This document shows, piece after piece, positions 1 to 7,751 of a stretch of DNA of 64,000 bases; position 1 is the first letter of the stretch, and every line of letters begins with the position of its first letter. The notes under the pieces were generated by a model, which had not been told where the DNA came from, did not search any database, and was given only the letters and a program-made list of their open reading frames with translations. This DNA comes from CAVUPF01 sp963777915 (lineage in GTDB: Bacteria > Actinomycetota > Thermoleophilia > Solirubrobacterales > 70-9). The stretch lies in the NCBI GenBank assembly GCA_963777915.1, contig CAVZSH010000005.1:868001-932000 (forward strand), read 5' to 3'. Made by a program: the position numbers and the translations under genes.

Positions 1-2
1 CA

Positions 3-335
3 GCATTGGCGATCGTCGAGCAGCTGCCGCTCTCTGAGTCGGGAGGCGCTCCCCGGCCCGATGTCCGCGAGGTCGACGAGTGGGTCTATTCGAGCCTGCC
101 GATCGAGGCCAGGGTGAACTCCGATTCGATCGTCGTCCGGCGCCTGCGACAGACCGTCTCGCCGGAGGGGGGGCTGAGCGAGGAGGTCGATGAGGTCCGG
201 CTGCGTCGCCTCTCCGCCGAGACGCTGGAGCGCGAGGGGGTCGCGGCGGGCCTGACGCCGGTCGGTCGCCGCAGGATTCCCGCCACCGACGCCCACGTCG
301 GCTCCACGGCCGTCCTGCTGGAGAGGCGGACGTGA
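3..335 (+). CDS. class I methyltransferase-like protein, C-terminal part (cut by window start)
   Basis: The reading frame is open at the left edge, so only about the last 110 residues are present. The tail (VDEWVYSSLPIEARV, then a strand-rich stretch, then TDAHVGSTAVLLE) resembles the end of class I SAM-dependent methyltransferases, where an 'AGL..' turn is followed by a final antiparallel strand. The SAM-binding motifs would lie outside the window, so the family call rests on general resemblance only. The stop codon TGA overlaps the start of the next gene (TGATG), which implies co-transcription with the amidotransferase downstream. It does not look like MurT, the usual partner of GatD. Confidence 0.45.
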   Translation, partial: ALAIVEQLPLSESGGAPRPDVREVDEWVYSSLPIEARVNSDSIVVRRLRQTVSPEGGLSEEVDEVRLRRLSAETLEREGVAAGLTPVGRRRIPATDAHVGSTAVLLERRT

Positions 336-1087
336 TGGAGCTCCGTCTGCTTGCCCTCTACCCCGACCAGATGAACATCTACGCAGACCGCGGCAACATC
401 ATCTTCCTGCAGCGGCGCTGTGAGTGGCGGGGCATCGACTTCTCCTACGCAGCTGCGGGGTCTGGCGAGCGCGTCGACCCCGCCGCCCACGACCTCTTCT
501 ACATCGGCGGCGGCCAGGATCGCGACCAGCGGATGGTCGCCGCCGACATGGTCGAGAGCAAGCGCGAATCCCTGGTCCTCGCGGTCGACGACGGCGCCGC
601 ACTGCTGGCGGTCTGCGGTGGCTATCAGCTGCTCGGCCACAGCTACCAGCTGGACGAGGAGCACCTGCCCGGCCTCGGCCTCGTCGACCTGGAGACGGTA
701 CGCGAGCCCGGCCCGCGACTGATCGGCAACGTCGCGATCGAGACCGACCTCGGCGCCGGCCCGCGGCTGCTCGCTGGTTTCGAGAACCATGGAGGCCGCA
801 CCTACCTCGGCGCCGGCGCCGAGCCGCTCGGCCGCGTCGTCGAGGGTCACGGCAACAACGGCCACGATGGCTTCGAGGGGGTCCGCCGCGCCAACTTGGT
901 CGGCACCTACCTGCACGGCCCGCTGCTGCCGAAGAACGCCTGGCTCGCCGACCACCTGATCGCGCTCGCGCTAGAGCGCCGCTACGGCGCCCGCCCGGAC
1001 CTGGAGCCGTTGGACGACGCCCTTGAGGCTGCCGCCCACCAGAGCGCACGGGCGGCGGCCGGCGTCGACCCACAGCGCAACGACTGA
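335..1087 (+). CDS. GatD/CobB-CobQ-type class I glutamine amidotransferase
   Basis: A 250-residue triad amidotransferase. The nucleophile elbow AVCGGYQLLG carries Cys at about residue 94, and GTYLHGPLLPKN near residue 190 supplies the catalytic His, the layout of the GatD/CobQ family that has His but lacks the usual following Glu. GatD forms lipid II isoglutaminyl synthase with MurT, amidating the D-Glu of peptidoglycan. The first ATG (335) is preferred over the GTG at 332 because GAGAGGCGG lies at a normal ribosome-binding distance. No MurT ligase is adjacent: the upstream neighbour looks like a methyltransferase and the downstream neighbour is convergent. Another amidotransferase role is therefore possible. 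Confidence 0.75.
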   Translation: MELRLLALYPDQMNIYADRGNIIFLQRRCEWRGIDFSYAAAGSGERVDPAAHDLFYIGGGQDRDQRMVAADMVESKRESLVLAVDDGAALLAVCGGYQLLGHSYQLDEEHLPGLGLVDLETVREPGPRLIGNVAIETDLGAGPRLLAGFENHGGRTYLGAGAEPLGRVVEGHGNNGHDGFEGVRRANLVGTYLHGPLLPKNAWLADHLIALALERRYGARPDLEPLDDALEAAAHQSARAAAGVDPQRND

Positions 1088-1118
1088 CGGGTTGGCCCCC
1101 AAGTCGCGCAGGGAGGAG

Positions 1119-1787
1119 TCAGGGCGCCGCGGGCACGACGGCGATCGGACCGTCCCCCGCGGGCATCTCCGTGGTCTCAAAATGCGGGGCCTCCAGCCGC
1201 TTCACCCGCGAGATCGCCGCGGTGAACTCCTGCTCGGTCTCGAGGAAGCCGATCCGGGGGGTGCGGTAGTGCATCGGCACCACCCAGGTCGGATCGAGTG
1301 CGAGGCTGATCTCCGCGGCGGCCGCCCCGCCGAGCGTCGGGCCGCCGCCGACCGGGATGAAGAGGAGGTCGAGCTCGCCGATCGCGGCGGCCTGCTCGGG
1401 GCGCAGTTGGGCCTGGCCGAAGTCGCCGAAATGGGCGATGCGCAGACCGTCGAGCTCAAAGACGAAGATCGTGTTGGGGCCGCGCTGGGTGCCCGCCTCG
1501 TCGTCGTGCTCGGAGGCGATCGCGCTCACCGCGCCGATCGGTGAGTCAAGCGTGCCCGCGGTCGAGCGCAGGACGGTGGGCTCGCCGCCGATCGCCTCGA
1601 CCCCGTTGTGGTCGAGGTGCTCGTGGGTGATCAACAGCAGGTCGACCTCCTTTGCCTCGATCGGCGGGTAGTCGAACTGCATCCCGCGGTCCTCGAGCAT
1701 CGACATGTCGGCAAAGGGATCGATGAACACCTTCGCATCGGCCCCGCTCAGGGCGAAGGCAGACTGTCCGTGCCACTCAACGCGCAT
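1119..1787 (-). CDS. UlaG-like MBL-fold metal-dependent hydrolase
   Basis: A 222-residue metallo-beta-lactamase-fold protein starting MRVEWHGQSAF, typical of the UlaG/YtkL-like branch. Metal ligands are visible as HEHLDH near residue 55, with a later Asp in HFGDFGQ and a His in VPMHYRTP near residue 175. Members hydrolyse phosphodiester or lactone substrates, often of unknown identity; the substrate cannot be deduced here. The ATG at 1787 is chosen because GGAGGAG sits just upstream on the minus strand. It overlaps the end of the MFS gene by 11 bases, so it is probably translated from the same transcript. Confidence 0.8.
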   Translation of the reverse strand: MRVEWHGQSAFALSGADAKVFIDPFADMSMLEDRGMQFDYPPIEAKEVDLLLITHEHLDHNGVEAIGGEPTVLRSTAGTLDSPIGAVSAIASEHDDEAGTQRGPNTIFVFELDGLRIAHFGDFGQAQLRPEQAAAIGELDLLFIPVGGGPTLGGAAAAEISLALDPTWVVPMHYRTPRIGFLETEQEFTAAISRVKRLEAPHFETTEMPAGDGPIAVVPAAP

Positions 1788-3495
1788 GCTGCTCCTCCAG
1801 TTGTGGGATATGGGCGGCGCCGGTGCCCGCTTGCGCCGTCTCCTCGCCGTAGTGATAGCGCCCACCGCGAAGCAGCGAGGCCGCGGCGGCCACCAGGCAG
1901 GCGATGATCGCGAAAATGAATGCGGTGTGCAAACCGTCCCGGAACGGGGCGGAGATCAGGTGGGGGAAGAAGCCGGACCCGGTCAGCAGGGTGACGGCGT
2001 GCGCCGGCAGCGCGTGCAGGGCCTGGGCGCCGACCAGATGCTGGATCGGGTTGTAGCCGAGGAAGGCAGCGAAGAGGATCGAGATCGGCGGCGTCTGGCC
2101 AACCCGGTGGGCTACGCCCGTTGGGATGCCATGGGCGTGCAGGCCGCTGCTCATCGCCGCCGGCAGGCCGGAGGCGAGCCCGAGGATCAAGAGGGTGAAG
2201 AAGATCCCGATCGAGAGCACCTGGGCGGAGTTCTGGAAGGTCTGGTTCATCCCGCCCCCGGCGCCACGATCAGCGGCCGGCAGGCTGTTCATCACCGCGG
2301 CGCGGTTGGGCGCGGCGAACATCCCCATCGATATTCCGTTTAGCAGCAGGATCGCAGCGAATATCGGAAATGAGAAGTCGGTCGGCAGCAGCAGCAGCAG
2401 GCCGAAGCTGACCGCCGCTCCGATCATGCCGCCGGTCGCGAAGGGGCGCGCTCCGAAGCGGTCGGAGAGGTAACCGGAGGTCGGCCCAGCGATCAGGATC
2501 CCGACCGTCAGCGGCAACATGTAGATGCCGGCCCAGAGAGGCGTTTCGGTGAAGCTGTAACCGTGCTCGGGAAGCCAGATGCCCTGCAGCCAGATGATCA
2601 GCATGAACATCAGCCCGCCACGGGCGACCGCGGCGAGGAAGGTCGAGAGGGTGCCGAAGGTAAAGGCGCGGATGCGAAACAGCACTAGCCCGAACATCGG
2701 CTCGGCGACGCGACGCTCGATCGTCACGAAGGCGATCAGCGAGGTGGCGGCGGCGGCCAGCAGGACGAGCACCCGCGGGCTACCCCAACCGGTAGGCGAG
2801 CCGTCGTAGGGACGGATCCCGTAGGTGACGGCGACCATCACCAAGACCAGGCCGAGAGCGAAGGTGACGTTGCCCCACCAGTCGATCGAGGCGCGATGCG
2901 GCTTGCTTCGCTCCTCCAGTTTCAGGTAGGCCCAGACGGTCCCGAAGAGCCCGACCGGGACCGAGATCAGGAAGACCAGGCGCCAGTCGATCGGCGCCAG
3001 CAGGCCGCCGAGGATCAGGCCGACGAAGAGGCCGCTGACCCCGACGATGTTGTTGATCCCCAATGCCAGGCCTCGCTGGTTGGTGGGAAATGCATCGGTG
3101 ATGATCGCCGCGGCGTTGGCGAGTAGGCAAGCGCCGCCCACCCCCTGGAGAATGCGGAAGACAATCAGGTAGTCCGCACCGGCGCGGCCGCTCATCCAGT
3201 CAATCGCGAGCAACAGTGAGGCGACTGTGTAGATGACGAAGCCGAGGTTGTAGATCCGCACCCGGCCGTAGATGTCGCCGAGGCGACCGAGACTGACGAT
3301 CAAGACGCTGGAGACGACCAGGTAGCCGAGGATCATCCACAGCAGGTAGAAGCTGTTTGAGGGGACCAGCGGGTCGAGGTGGATGCCGCGGAAGATCGCC
3401 GGCATCGCGATCAGCGTGATCGAGGCGTCTAGGGTCGCAAGCAGCACCGCCAGGGTCGTATTGGAGAGCGCGATCCACTTGTAGCGATCCTGCAT
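1777..3495 (-). CDS. MFS drug:proton antiporter of the DHA2 (EmrB/QacA) family
   Basis: A 572-residue integral membrane protein with about 14 hydrophobic helices, the DHA2 topology. Family landmarks include LDASITLIAMPAI in helix 1, the motif A-like loop GRLGDIYGRVR after helix 2, and the glycine-rich motif C region GVSGLFVGLILGG in helix 5. It would export hydrophobic or toxic compounds using the proton gradient. It is divergent from a MarR regulator across a 65-base spacer with an inverted repeat, so substrate-induced relief of MarR repression is likely. The start codon lies 8 bases after a TATAGT -10 box, suggesting a leaderless mRNA. The substrate is unknown. Confidence 0.9.
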   Translation of the reverse strand: MQDRYKWIALSNTTLAVLLATLDASITLIAMPAIFRGIHLDPLVPSNSFYLLWMILGYLVVSSVLIVSLGRLGDIYGRVRIYNLGFVIYTVASLLLAIDWMSGRAGADYLIVFRILQGVGGACLLANAAAIITDAFPTNQRGLALGINNIVGVSGLFVGLILGGLLAPIDWRLVFLISVPVGLFGTVWAYLKLEERSKPHRASIDWWGNVTFALGLVLVMVAVTYGIRPYDGSPTGWGSPRVLVLLAAAATSLIAFVTIERRVAEPMFGLVLFRIRAFTFGTLSTFLAAVARGGLMFMLIIWLQGIWLPEHGYSFTETPLWAGIYMLPLTVGILIAGPTSGYLSDRFGARPFATGGMIGAAVSFGLLLLLPTDFSFPIFAAILLLNGISMGMFAAPNRAAVMNSLPAADRGAGGGMNQTFQNSAQVLSIGIFFTLLILGLASGLPAAMSSGLHAHGIPTGVAHRVGQTPPISILFAAFLGYNPIQHLVGAQALHALPAHAVTLLTGSGFFPHLISAPFRDGLHTAFIFAIIACLVAAAASLLRGGRYHYGEETAQAGTGAAHIPQLEEQHAR

Positions 3496-3503
3496 ACCGA
3501 AGC

Positions 3504-3509
3504 ACTATA
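3504..3509 (-). promoter_or_regulatory. -10 element for the MFS gene (leaderless start)
   Basis: On the minus strand this reads TATAGT and is followed by 8 bases and then the ATG at 3495. Transcription starting 6-8 bases after the box would begin at or next to the start codon. No Shine-Dalgarno sequence is present in the gap. No convincing -35 box is seen. Confidence 0.55.
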
Positions 3510-3526
3510 CACAGGCAAACTGTGTA
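3508..3526. promoter_or_regulatory. probable MarR operator
   Basis: A perfect inverted repeat with 7-base arms (TACACAG / CTGTGTA) and a 5-base spacer. It lies between the two divergent -10 boxes and overlaps the upstream edge of the MFS -10 box, a position from which a bound MarR dimer would block both promoters. The size fits MarR sites. A second, smaller palindrome (ACCTGTAGGT, 3531-3540) lies next to it. Confidence 0.55.
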
Positions 3527-3547
3527 GTCTACCTGTAGGTTTCAGGG

Positions 3548-3553
3548 TATAGT
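3548..3553 (+). promoter_or_regulatory. -10 element for marR (leaderless start)
   Basis: TATAGT followed by 7 bases and then the ATG at 3561. It mirrors the MFS -10 box (same hexamer, nearly the same spacing) on the opposite strand, which argues for divergent leaderless transcripts. Confidence 0.55.
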
Positions 3554-3560
3554 CCCAGTA

Positions 3561-3983
3561 ATGCGAACCGATGCCGACACCGCGCTTACCGCCAGTGAGC
3601 TGCGCGTGGTGCTCGGGCAGCTGGTGCGGCGCCTACGCGCCGAGCACCGCTTCCCACTTTTGCACGGCGCCGTCCTCGGCCGTCTCGACCGGAAGGGGCC
3701 GCAGAGCGTCAGCGACCTCGCCGTGGCCGAGAAGGTGCGCCACCAGTCGATGACCCAGACCGTTGGCGAACTCGAATCGGACGGCCTCATCCACCGCAGC
3801 CCCGACCCTGCCGACCGCCGTCGGGCGCTGGTCGAGATGACCGAGGAGGGCCGCGCCGCGCTGGAGGCCGATCGTCGCCATCGGGTCGGGTGGCTCGTCT
3901 CGGTGATCGAGGGGCTCCCTCCCGAGGACCAAGACCTGTTGAAGCGGACTACCGCGATCCTGAACCGCCTGGCAGAGAGCTGA
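3561..3983 (+). CDS. MarR-family transcriptional regulator
   Basis: A 140-residue winged-helix protein of standard MarR length. The recognition helix lies in SVSDLAVAEKVRHQSMTQ, followed by LESDGLIHRSPDPADRR, the wing with the DRR signature, and then VEMTEEGRAAL. MarR dimers usually repress a neighbouring efflux gene and are released by small phenolic or drug-like ligands. It is divergent from the MFS exporter and shares the inverted-repeat region with it, so it probably represses both genes. The ligand is unknown. Confidence 0.9.
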   Translation: MRTDADTALTASELRVVLGQLVRRLRAEHRFPLLHGAVLGRLDRKGPQSVSDLAVAEKVRHQSMTQTVGELESDGLIHRSPDPADRRRALVEMTEEGRAALEADRRHRVGWLVSVIEGLPPEDQDLLKRTTAILNRLAES

Positions 3984-3992
3984 GCCGGCGTC

Positions 3993-4424
3993 TCAGCGCC
4001 CGCTGGAGCCGAAACCGCCGTCGCTGCGGGCGGACTCGCCGAGCGCCTCAACCTCGACCGGCTCGGCAAGCGCGATCGGCACGACCACAAGCTGGGCGAT
4101 CCGGTCGCCTGCCTTGACCTTGAAGGTCTCCGCGGGATCGGTATTCAGCAACAGCACTCGAACTTCACCCCGATACCCGGAGTCGATCAGCCCGGGGCTG
4201 TTCGGCAGGGAGATCCCGTGATCGCGGGCGAGACCGGACCGTGGCAGCACCAACCCGGCGTGTCCCTCCGGGACCTCCACCGCGATCCCGGTTCCAATGC
4301 TCCACCTCTCCCCAGGCCCGATGTGCGCCGCCTCGCACGAGTACAGGTCCAGCCCCGCATCCCCGGCGTGCGCCCTGGTGGGCAACACGGCCTGCTCCTC
4401 AAGTAGAGACGCCTTCAGCTCCAC
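3993..4424 (-). CDS. dut: dUTP diphosphatase (dUTPase)
   Basis: A 143-residue trimeric dUTPase. All five motifs are present in order: AGDAGLDLYS (about 20-29), PRSGLA (about 61), GLIDSGYRGEVRV with the catalytic Asp (about 77), GDRIAQLVV (about 105), and the Gly-rich tail RSDGGFGSSGR that closes over the nucleotide. It hydrolyses dUTP to dUMP and PPi, preventing uracil misincorporation and feeding dTMP synthesis. The start is GTG. It follows hflX by 12 bases on the same strand and is probably co-transcribed with it. Confidence 0.95.
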   Translation of the reverse strand: MELKASLLEEQAVLPTRAHAGDAGLDLYSCEAAHIGPGERWSIGTGIAVEVPEGHAGLVLPRSGLARDHGISLPNSPGLIDSGYRGEVRVLLLNTDPAETFKVKAGDRIAQLVVVPIALAEPVEVEALGESARSDGGFGSSGR

Positions 4425-4436
4425 AGTGACGTCAGC

Positions 4437-5846
4437 CTATTCGGACGCTCGCACCGGCGACATCGGGCGAGCGCGGTCAAGGACAGCCCCGTCCATAGCG
4501 CCCCTCTCACCCCATGACAGGACCCGCGCGCCATTGCCGCCAGTCCTGAGATCGTCGAACCGGTGCATCTCGGCGATCGGCACTCTCGCTTTCACGAGCA
4601 CACCGTCCCCCCGCTCGGTTCGCTCCAGCTCGCCGGCCACCTCGTGAAGCTCATGCAGGCGCGAGCCCTCCGCATAGGGCACCAACAGCTCGACCTCGGC
4701 GAGCGCCTCCTCGAAGGTGGCCTCGATCCCCTCGCGCAGCGCATCCAGGCCCTCTCCCGTGAGGGCTGAGACCAGCGCAGCACCGGGGTGCTGGATGCCG
4801 ACCTCCTGCCGCGCGCCCTCATCGAGCAGGTCCGCCTTGTTGAGGACGAGCAGCCGGGGCTTCTCGCCGGCCCCGATCTCCTCCAAAACGTCATCGACCG
4901 CCTTCATGGCGACCAACAGTCGGCGCCGCGGCGCTGCGGCGTCGACTACGTGCACGATCAGATCGGCCAGTGCGGTCTCCTCCAGCGTCGCCTTGAATGC
5001 CTCGACAAGCTGATGGGGCAGTTTCTCGATGAAGCCAACGGTGTCGGTCAGCAGGTAGTGGCGCCCCGACAGATCGAAGCTGCGGGTGGTTGGGTCGAGG
5101 GTCTGGAATAGCCTGTCCCCGACGCCGGCCCCGGCTCCGGTGATCGCGTTCAGCAAGGTCGACTTGCCGGCGTTGGTGTAGCCGGCAAGGGCGATTCGCG
5201 GGATCGAGGAACGCTCGCGGCGGGCGCGCATCACGCCGCGGTTGCCCTCCAGGCGCGCCAGGCGACGGCGTAGCGCGGCGATCCGGTCGCGCGCGAGGCG
5301 GCGGTCGGTCTCGATTTGGGACTCGCCCGGCCCCCGGGTGCCGATCCCGCCCCCAAGCCGCTCCAGGTGGCTCCACAGACCCCGCATCCGCGCCAGGTTG
5401 TACTCGAGCTGGGCCAGCTCGACTTGGAGCTTGCCCTCGGCCGAGTGGGCGTGATCGGCGAAGATGTCGAGGATTACGGCGGTGCGGTCGACCACCGGCA
5501 CCCCAAGCGCCGCCTCCAGGTTGCGCTCTTGGCGCGGCGCCAGCTCGTCGTCGCAGGCGACCAGGTTGGCATCGCAGGTGGCGATCTGCTCCTTCAGCTC
5601 CGCGAGCCTGCCGCGGCCGAAGTAGCGGTCGGGGTCGGGGGCCGCCCGCTGCTGCACCGCCTCGCTCGCCGTAGCCACCCCGGCGGTGCGCAGCAGCTCC
5701 TTCAACTCAGCGAGGGGGTCGCCGGGCTCACGGCCGTCGGCGATGCCGATCGCCAGCGCCCGCTGACGCGCCCTCGGGTTCGATATGCCGGCGTCCCCCG
5801 CGCCATAGCGCGTCTGCGTGTTGCGGCCGTTTCTCGAGCGTTGCAC
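4437..5846 (-). CDS. hflX: ribosome-associated GTPase HflX
   Basis: A 469-residue HflX-family GTPase. The N-terminal HflX domain includes YFGRGRLAELK and GIGTRGPGESQIETDRR (the linker signature), followed by the G domain with P-loop GYTNAGKSTLLN, the DTVGFI switch II region and NKAD specificity motif. HflX splits or rescues stalled ribosomes, often under stress. A longer in-frame extension upstream overlaps the divergent epimerase gene and looks like shadow coding. The GTG at 5846 is chosen because a TACAAT box lies 8 bases before it. Confidence 0.93.
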   Translation of the reverse strand: MQRSRNGRNTQTRYGAGDAGISNPRARQRALAIGIADGREPGDPLAELKELLRTAGVATASEAVQQRAAPDPDRYFGRGRLAELKEQIATCDANLVACDDELAPRQERNLEAALGVPVVDRTAVILDIFADHAHSAEGKLQVELAQLEYNLARMRGLWSHLERLGGGIGTRGPGESQIETDRRLARDRIAALRRRLARLEGNRGVMRARRERSSIPRIALAGYTNAGKSTLLNAITGAGAGVGDRLFQTLDPTTRSFDLSGRHYLLTDTVGFIEKLPHQLVEAFKATLEETALADLIVHVVDAAAPRRRLLVAMKAVDDVLEEIGAGEKPRLLVLNKADLLDEGARQEVGIQHPGAALVSALTGEGLDALREGIEATFEEALAEVELLVPYAEGSRLHELHEVAGELERTERGDGVLVKARVPIAEMHRFDDLRTGGNGARVLSWGERGAMDGAVLDRARPMSPVRASE

Positions 5847-5854
5847 CTGGTCCG

Positions 5855-5860
5855 ATTGTA
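5855..5860 (-). promoter_or_regulatory. -10 element for hflX (leaderless start)
   Basis: On the minus strand TACAAT is followed by 8 bases and the GTG start of hflX. No ribosome binding site fits in the gap, so the mRNA probably starts at or next to the GTG. Confidence 0.5.
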
Positions 5861-5892
5861 GGCGGCGCCCTGGCCGGGATAGGCTAGGAGCC

Positions 5893-6891
5893 GTGAGGGT
5901 CTTCGTAACCGGCGGCACGGGCTTCATCGGCGGCGAGATCGTCCGCCAGTTGCGCGACCGCGGCGACGAGGTCGCCTGCCTTGTACGCACCCCCGAGCGT
6001 GGGCAGGCAGCCGCTGCGCTCGGCTGCGAGCTGGTCGCCGGAGATCTCGGCGACTCTAAGGCGATCCGCAAGGGGATGGAGGGCTGTGATGCCGTAATCC
6101 ACGCCGCCGCGATGTACGAGGTCGGGATCCCAGCCTCCCAGCGGCCTGTGATGCGCGAGGCAAACGTCGGCGGAACCGAGCGGGTCCTGCGCGCCGCGCT
6201 GGAGGCAGAGGTCCCCAAAGTCGTCTACGTCTCCACCGTCGGTGCCTTCGGAAACACCCACGGCAAGGTCGTTGACGAGTCCTACGAGCACCCCGGCAAT
6301 GAGTTCACCTCTTGCTATGAGGAAACCAAGTGGGAGGCCCATCAGATCGCCAAGCGGATGATTCGCGACGAGGGCCTGCCCTGCGTCATCGTCCAGCCAG
6401 GCGGCGTCTATGGGCCCGGCGACACCTCCTCGATCGGCGAGCTGCTTAACCAGTTCCTCTCCGGCAAGATGCCCCTGATCCCCTTCCCGGAGTTGGGGAT
6501 CTGCCTCTCCCACGTCGAAGACGTCGCCGCCGGGATTGTGCTTGCGCTCGATCTCGGCAAGCCCGGCGAGACCTACGTACTCAGCGGCCCTGTGACGACG
6601 GTGCGAGAGGCGATCGACGTAGTCGCCGAGGTGAGCGCCCACAAGGCGCCCAAGCACGCTATCCCGACCACATTGATGAAGGCAATGGTTCCGATCGGGC
6701 CGCTGGTCGGCAAGATGATGGGCCAACCGCCCAACCTGCGCGAGCTGATCTCCTCCGCTGACGGGGTCACCTTCTGGGCAAGCCACGATAAGGCGAGTCG
6801 TGAGCTCGGCTACGAGCCCCGCGGGCTTGAGCAGGGCCTGCGCGAAACCCTCGAGGCGGAGGGCAGGCTGCCCTCCCCCGTGGCCGCCTGA
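5893..6891 (+). CDS. extended short-chain dehydrogenase / NAD-dependent epimerase
   Basis: A 332-residue extended SDR. The nucleotide-binding motif TGGTGFIGG opens the protein and the catalytic Tyr and Lys appear as CYEETKWEAH (YxxxK). The length and the VQPGGVYGPGD loop fit the dihydroflavonol-reductase/epimerase-like branch (hopanoid-associated sugar epimerase or 3-beta-HSD-like); the substrate cannot be told. The start is GTG at 5893, preceded by TAGGAG. It is divergent from hflX with a 46-base spacer and lies 17 bases before an MBL hydrolase gene on the same strand. Confidence 0.85.
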   Translation: MRVFVTGGTGFIGGEIVRQLRDRGDEVACLVRTPERGQAAAALGCELVAGDLGDSKAIRKGMEGCDAVIHAAAMYEVGIPASQRPVMREANVGGTERVLRAALEAEVPKVVYVSTVGAFGNTHGKVVDESYEHPGNEFTSCYEETKWEAHQIAKRMIRDEGLPCVIVQPGGVYGPGDTSSIGELLNQFLSGKMPLIPFPELGICLSHVEDVAAGIVLALDLGKPGETYVLSGPVTTVREAIDVVAEVSAHKAPKHAIPTTLMKAMVPIGPLVGKMMGQPPNLRELISSADGVTFWASHDKASRELGYEPRGLEQGLRETLEAEGRLPSPVAA

Positions 6892-6908
6892 GCCTCGGCG
6901 CAGCGCCG

Positions 6909-7751
6909 ATGAGGGTGATCGACGTCCATCACCTCGGGCGCCCCCACGTGATCGGATGCTGGGAGGTCGATGGGGTCCTGGTCGACCCGGGACCCGAGTC
7001 ATCGATGGGAACCTTACTGGCGGCGTTGGGGGGTGAGAGGCCGCGGGCGCTCCTACTCACCCACATCCACCTCGACCACGCCGCGGCGACCGGCGCCCTG
7101 GTGCGCCACTGGCCCGATCTCGAGGTATACGTCCACGAGCGCGGCGCCCCGCATCTGATCGACCCCTCGAAGCTGCTCGCCAGCGCCGAGCGGCTCTACG
7201 GGGACCAGATGCAGCGACTGTGGGGGGAGATCGTGCCGGTGCCGGCCGAGAGCATCAGGCCGCTGACCGGAGGAGAGCAGCTGCTGGGAATGCGTGTCGC
7301 CTACACCCCGGGCCATGCCTCCCACCACGTCAGCTACCTGCACGAGGAGACGGGGGTCGCCTTCACCGGCGATGTCGCCGCAGTCCGCATCCCGCCTTCG
7401 AACCTTGTCGTGCCGCCCACCCCTCCCCCCGACATCGACATCGAGCTCTGGGAGGAATCAATCGGGATCGTCGAAGGCTGGCGGCCGGAGCGGCTAGCAC
7501 TTACCCACTTCGGCGCGGTCGAGAACCCGGCCGAGCATTTGGCGACGGTCCGCGAACGCCTGCGTGAGGAGGCATCGATCGCCCGCGAGCTCTCCGAGGA
7601 GGAGTACGAGCGCCGCCACCGCGAGCGGGTCGTGCTAAGCCTCGGCCCCGAGACGGCCGCGGAGCTGCTCCAGGCCGTCCCGCCCCAGTACCAGTGGCGC
7701 GGCCTGCACCGCTATTGGACGAAGCGCGAGGAGCAAGCCGTAGCCAGCTAG
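6909..7751 (+). CDS. MBL-fold metallo-hydrolase
   Basis: A 280-residue metallo-beta-lactamase-fold protein. Metal ligands are HIHLDH near residue 52, the His of PGHASHH near 133, the Asp of TGDVA near 150 and the His of LTHFGAVENP near 198. Glyoxalase II-like hydrolases and lactonases share this set. The C-terminal 80 residues are helical and charged. The gene ends in a 4-base convergent overlap with dapL. The substrate is unknown. Confidence 0.83.
   Translation: MRVIDVHHLGRPHVIGCWEVDGVLVDPGPESSMGTLLAALGGERPRALLLTHIHLDHAAATGALVRHWPDLEVYVHERGAPHLIDPSKLLASAERLYGDQMQRLWGEIVPVPAESIRPLTGGEQLLGMRVAYTPGHASHHVSYLHEETGVAFTGDVAAVRIPPSNLVVPPTPPPDIDIELWEESIGIVEGWRPERLALTHFGAVENPAEHLATVRERLREEASIARELSEEEYERRHRERVVLSLGPETAAELLQAVPPQYQWRGLHRYWTKREEQAVAS

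Noticed and set aside
4437..6218. HflX read from an ATG at 6218
   Set aside because: The first 124 residues are Ser/Pro/Arg-rich, lie inside the divergent epimerase gene and have no HflX similarity. The GTG at 5846 with a -10 box is a better start.
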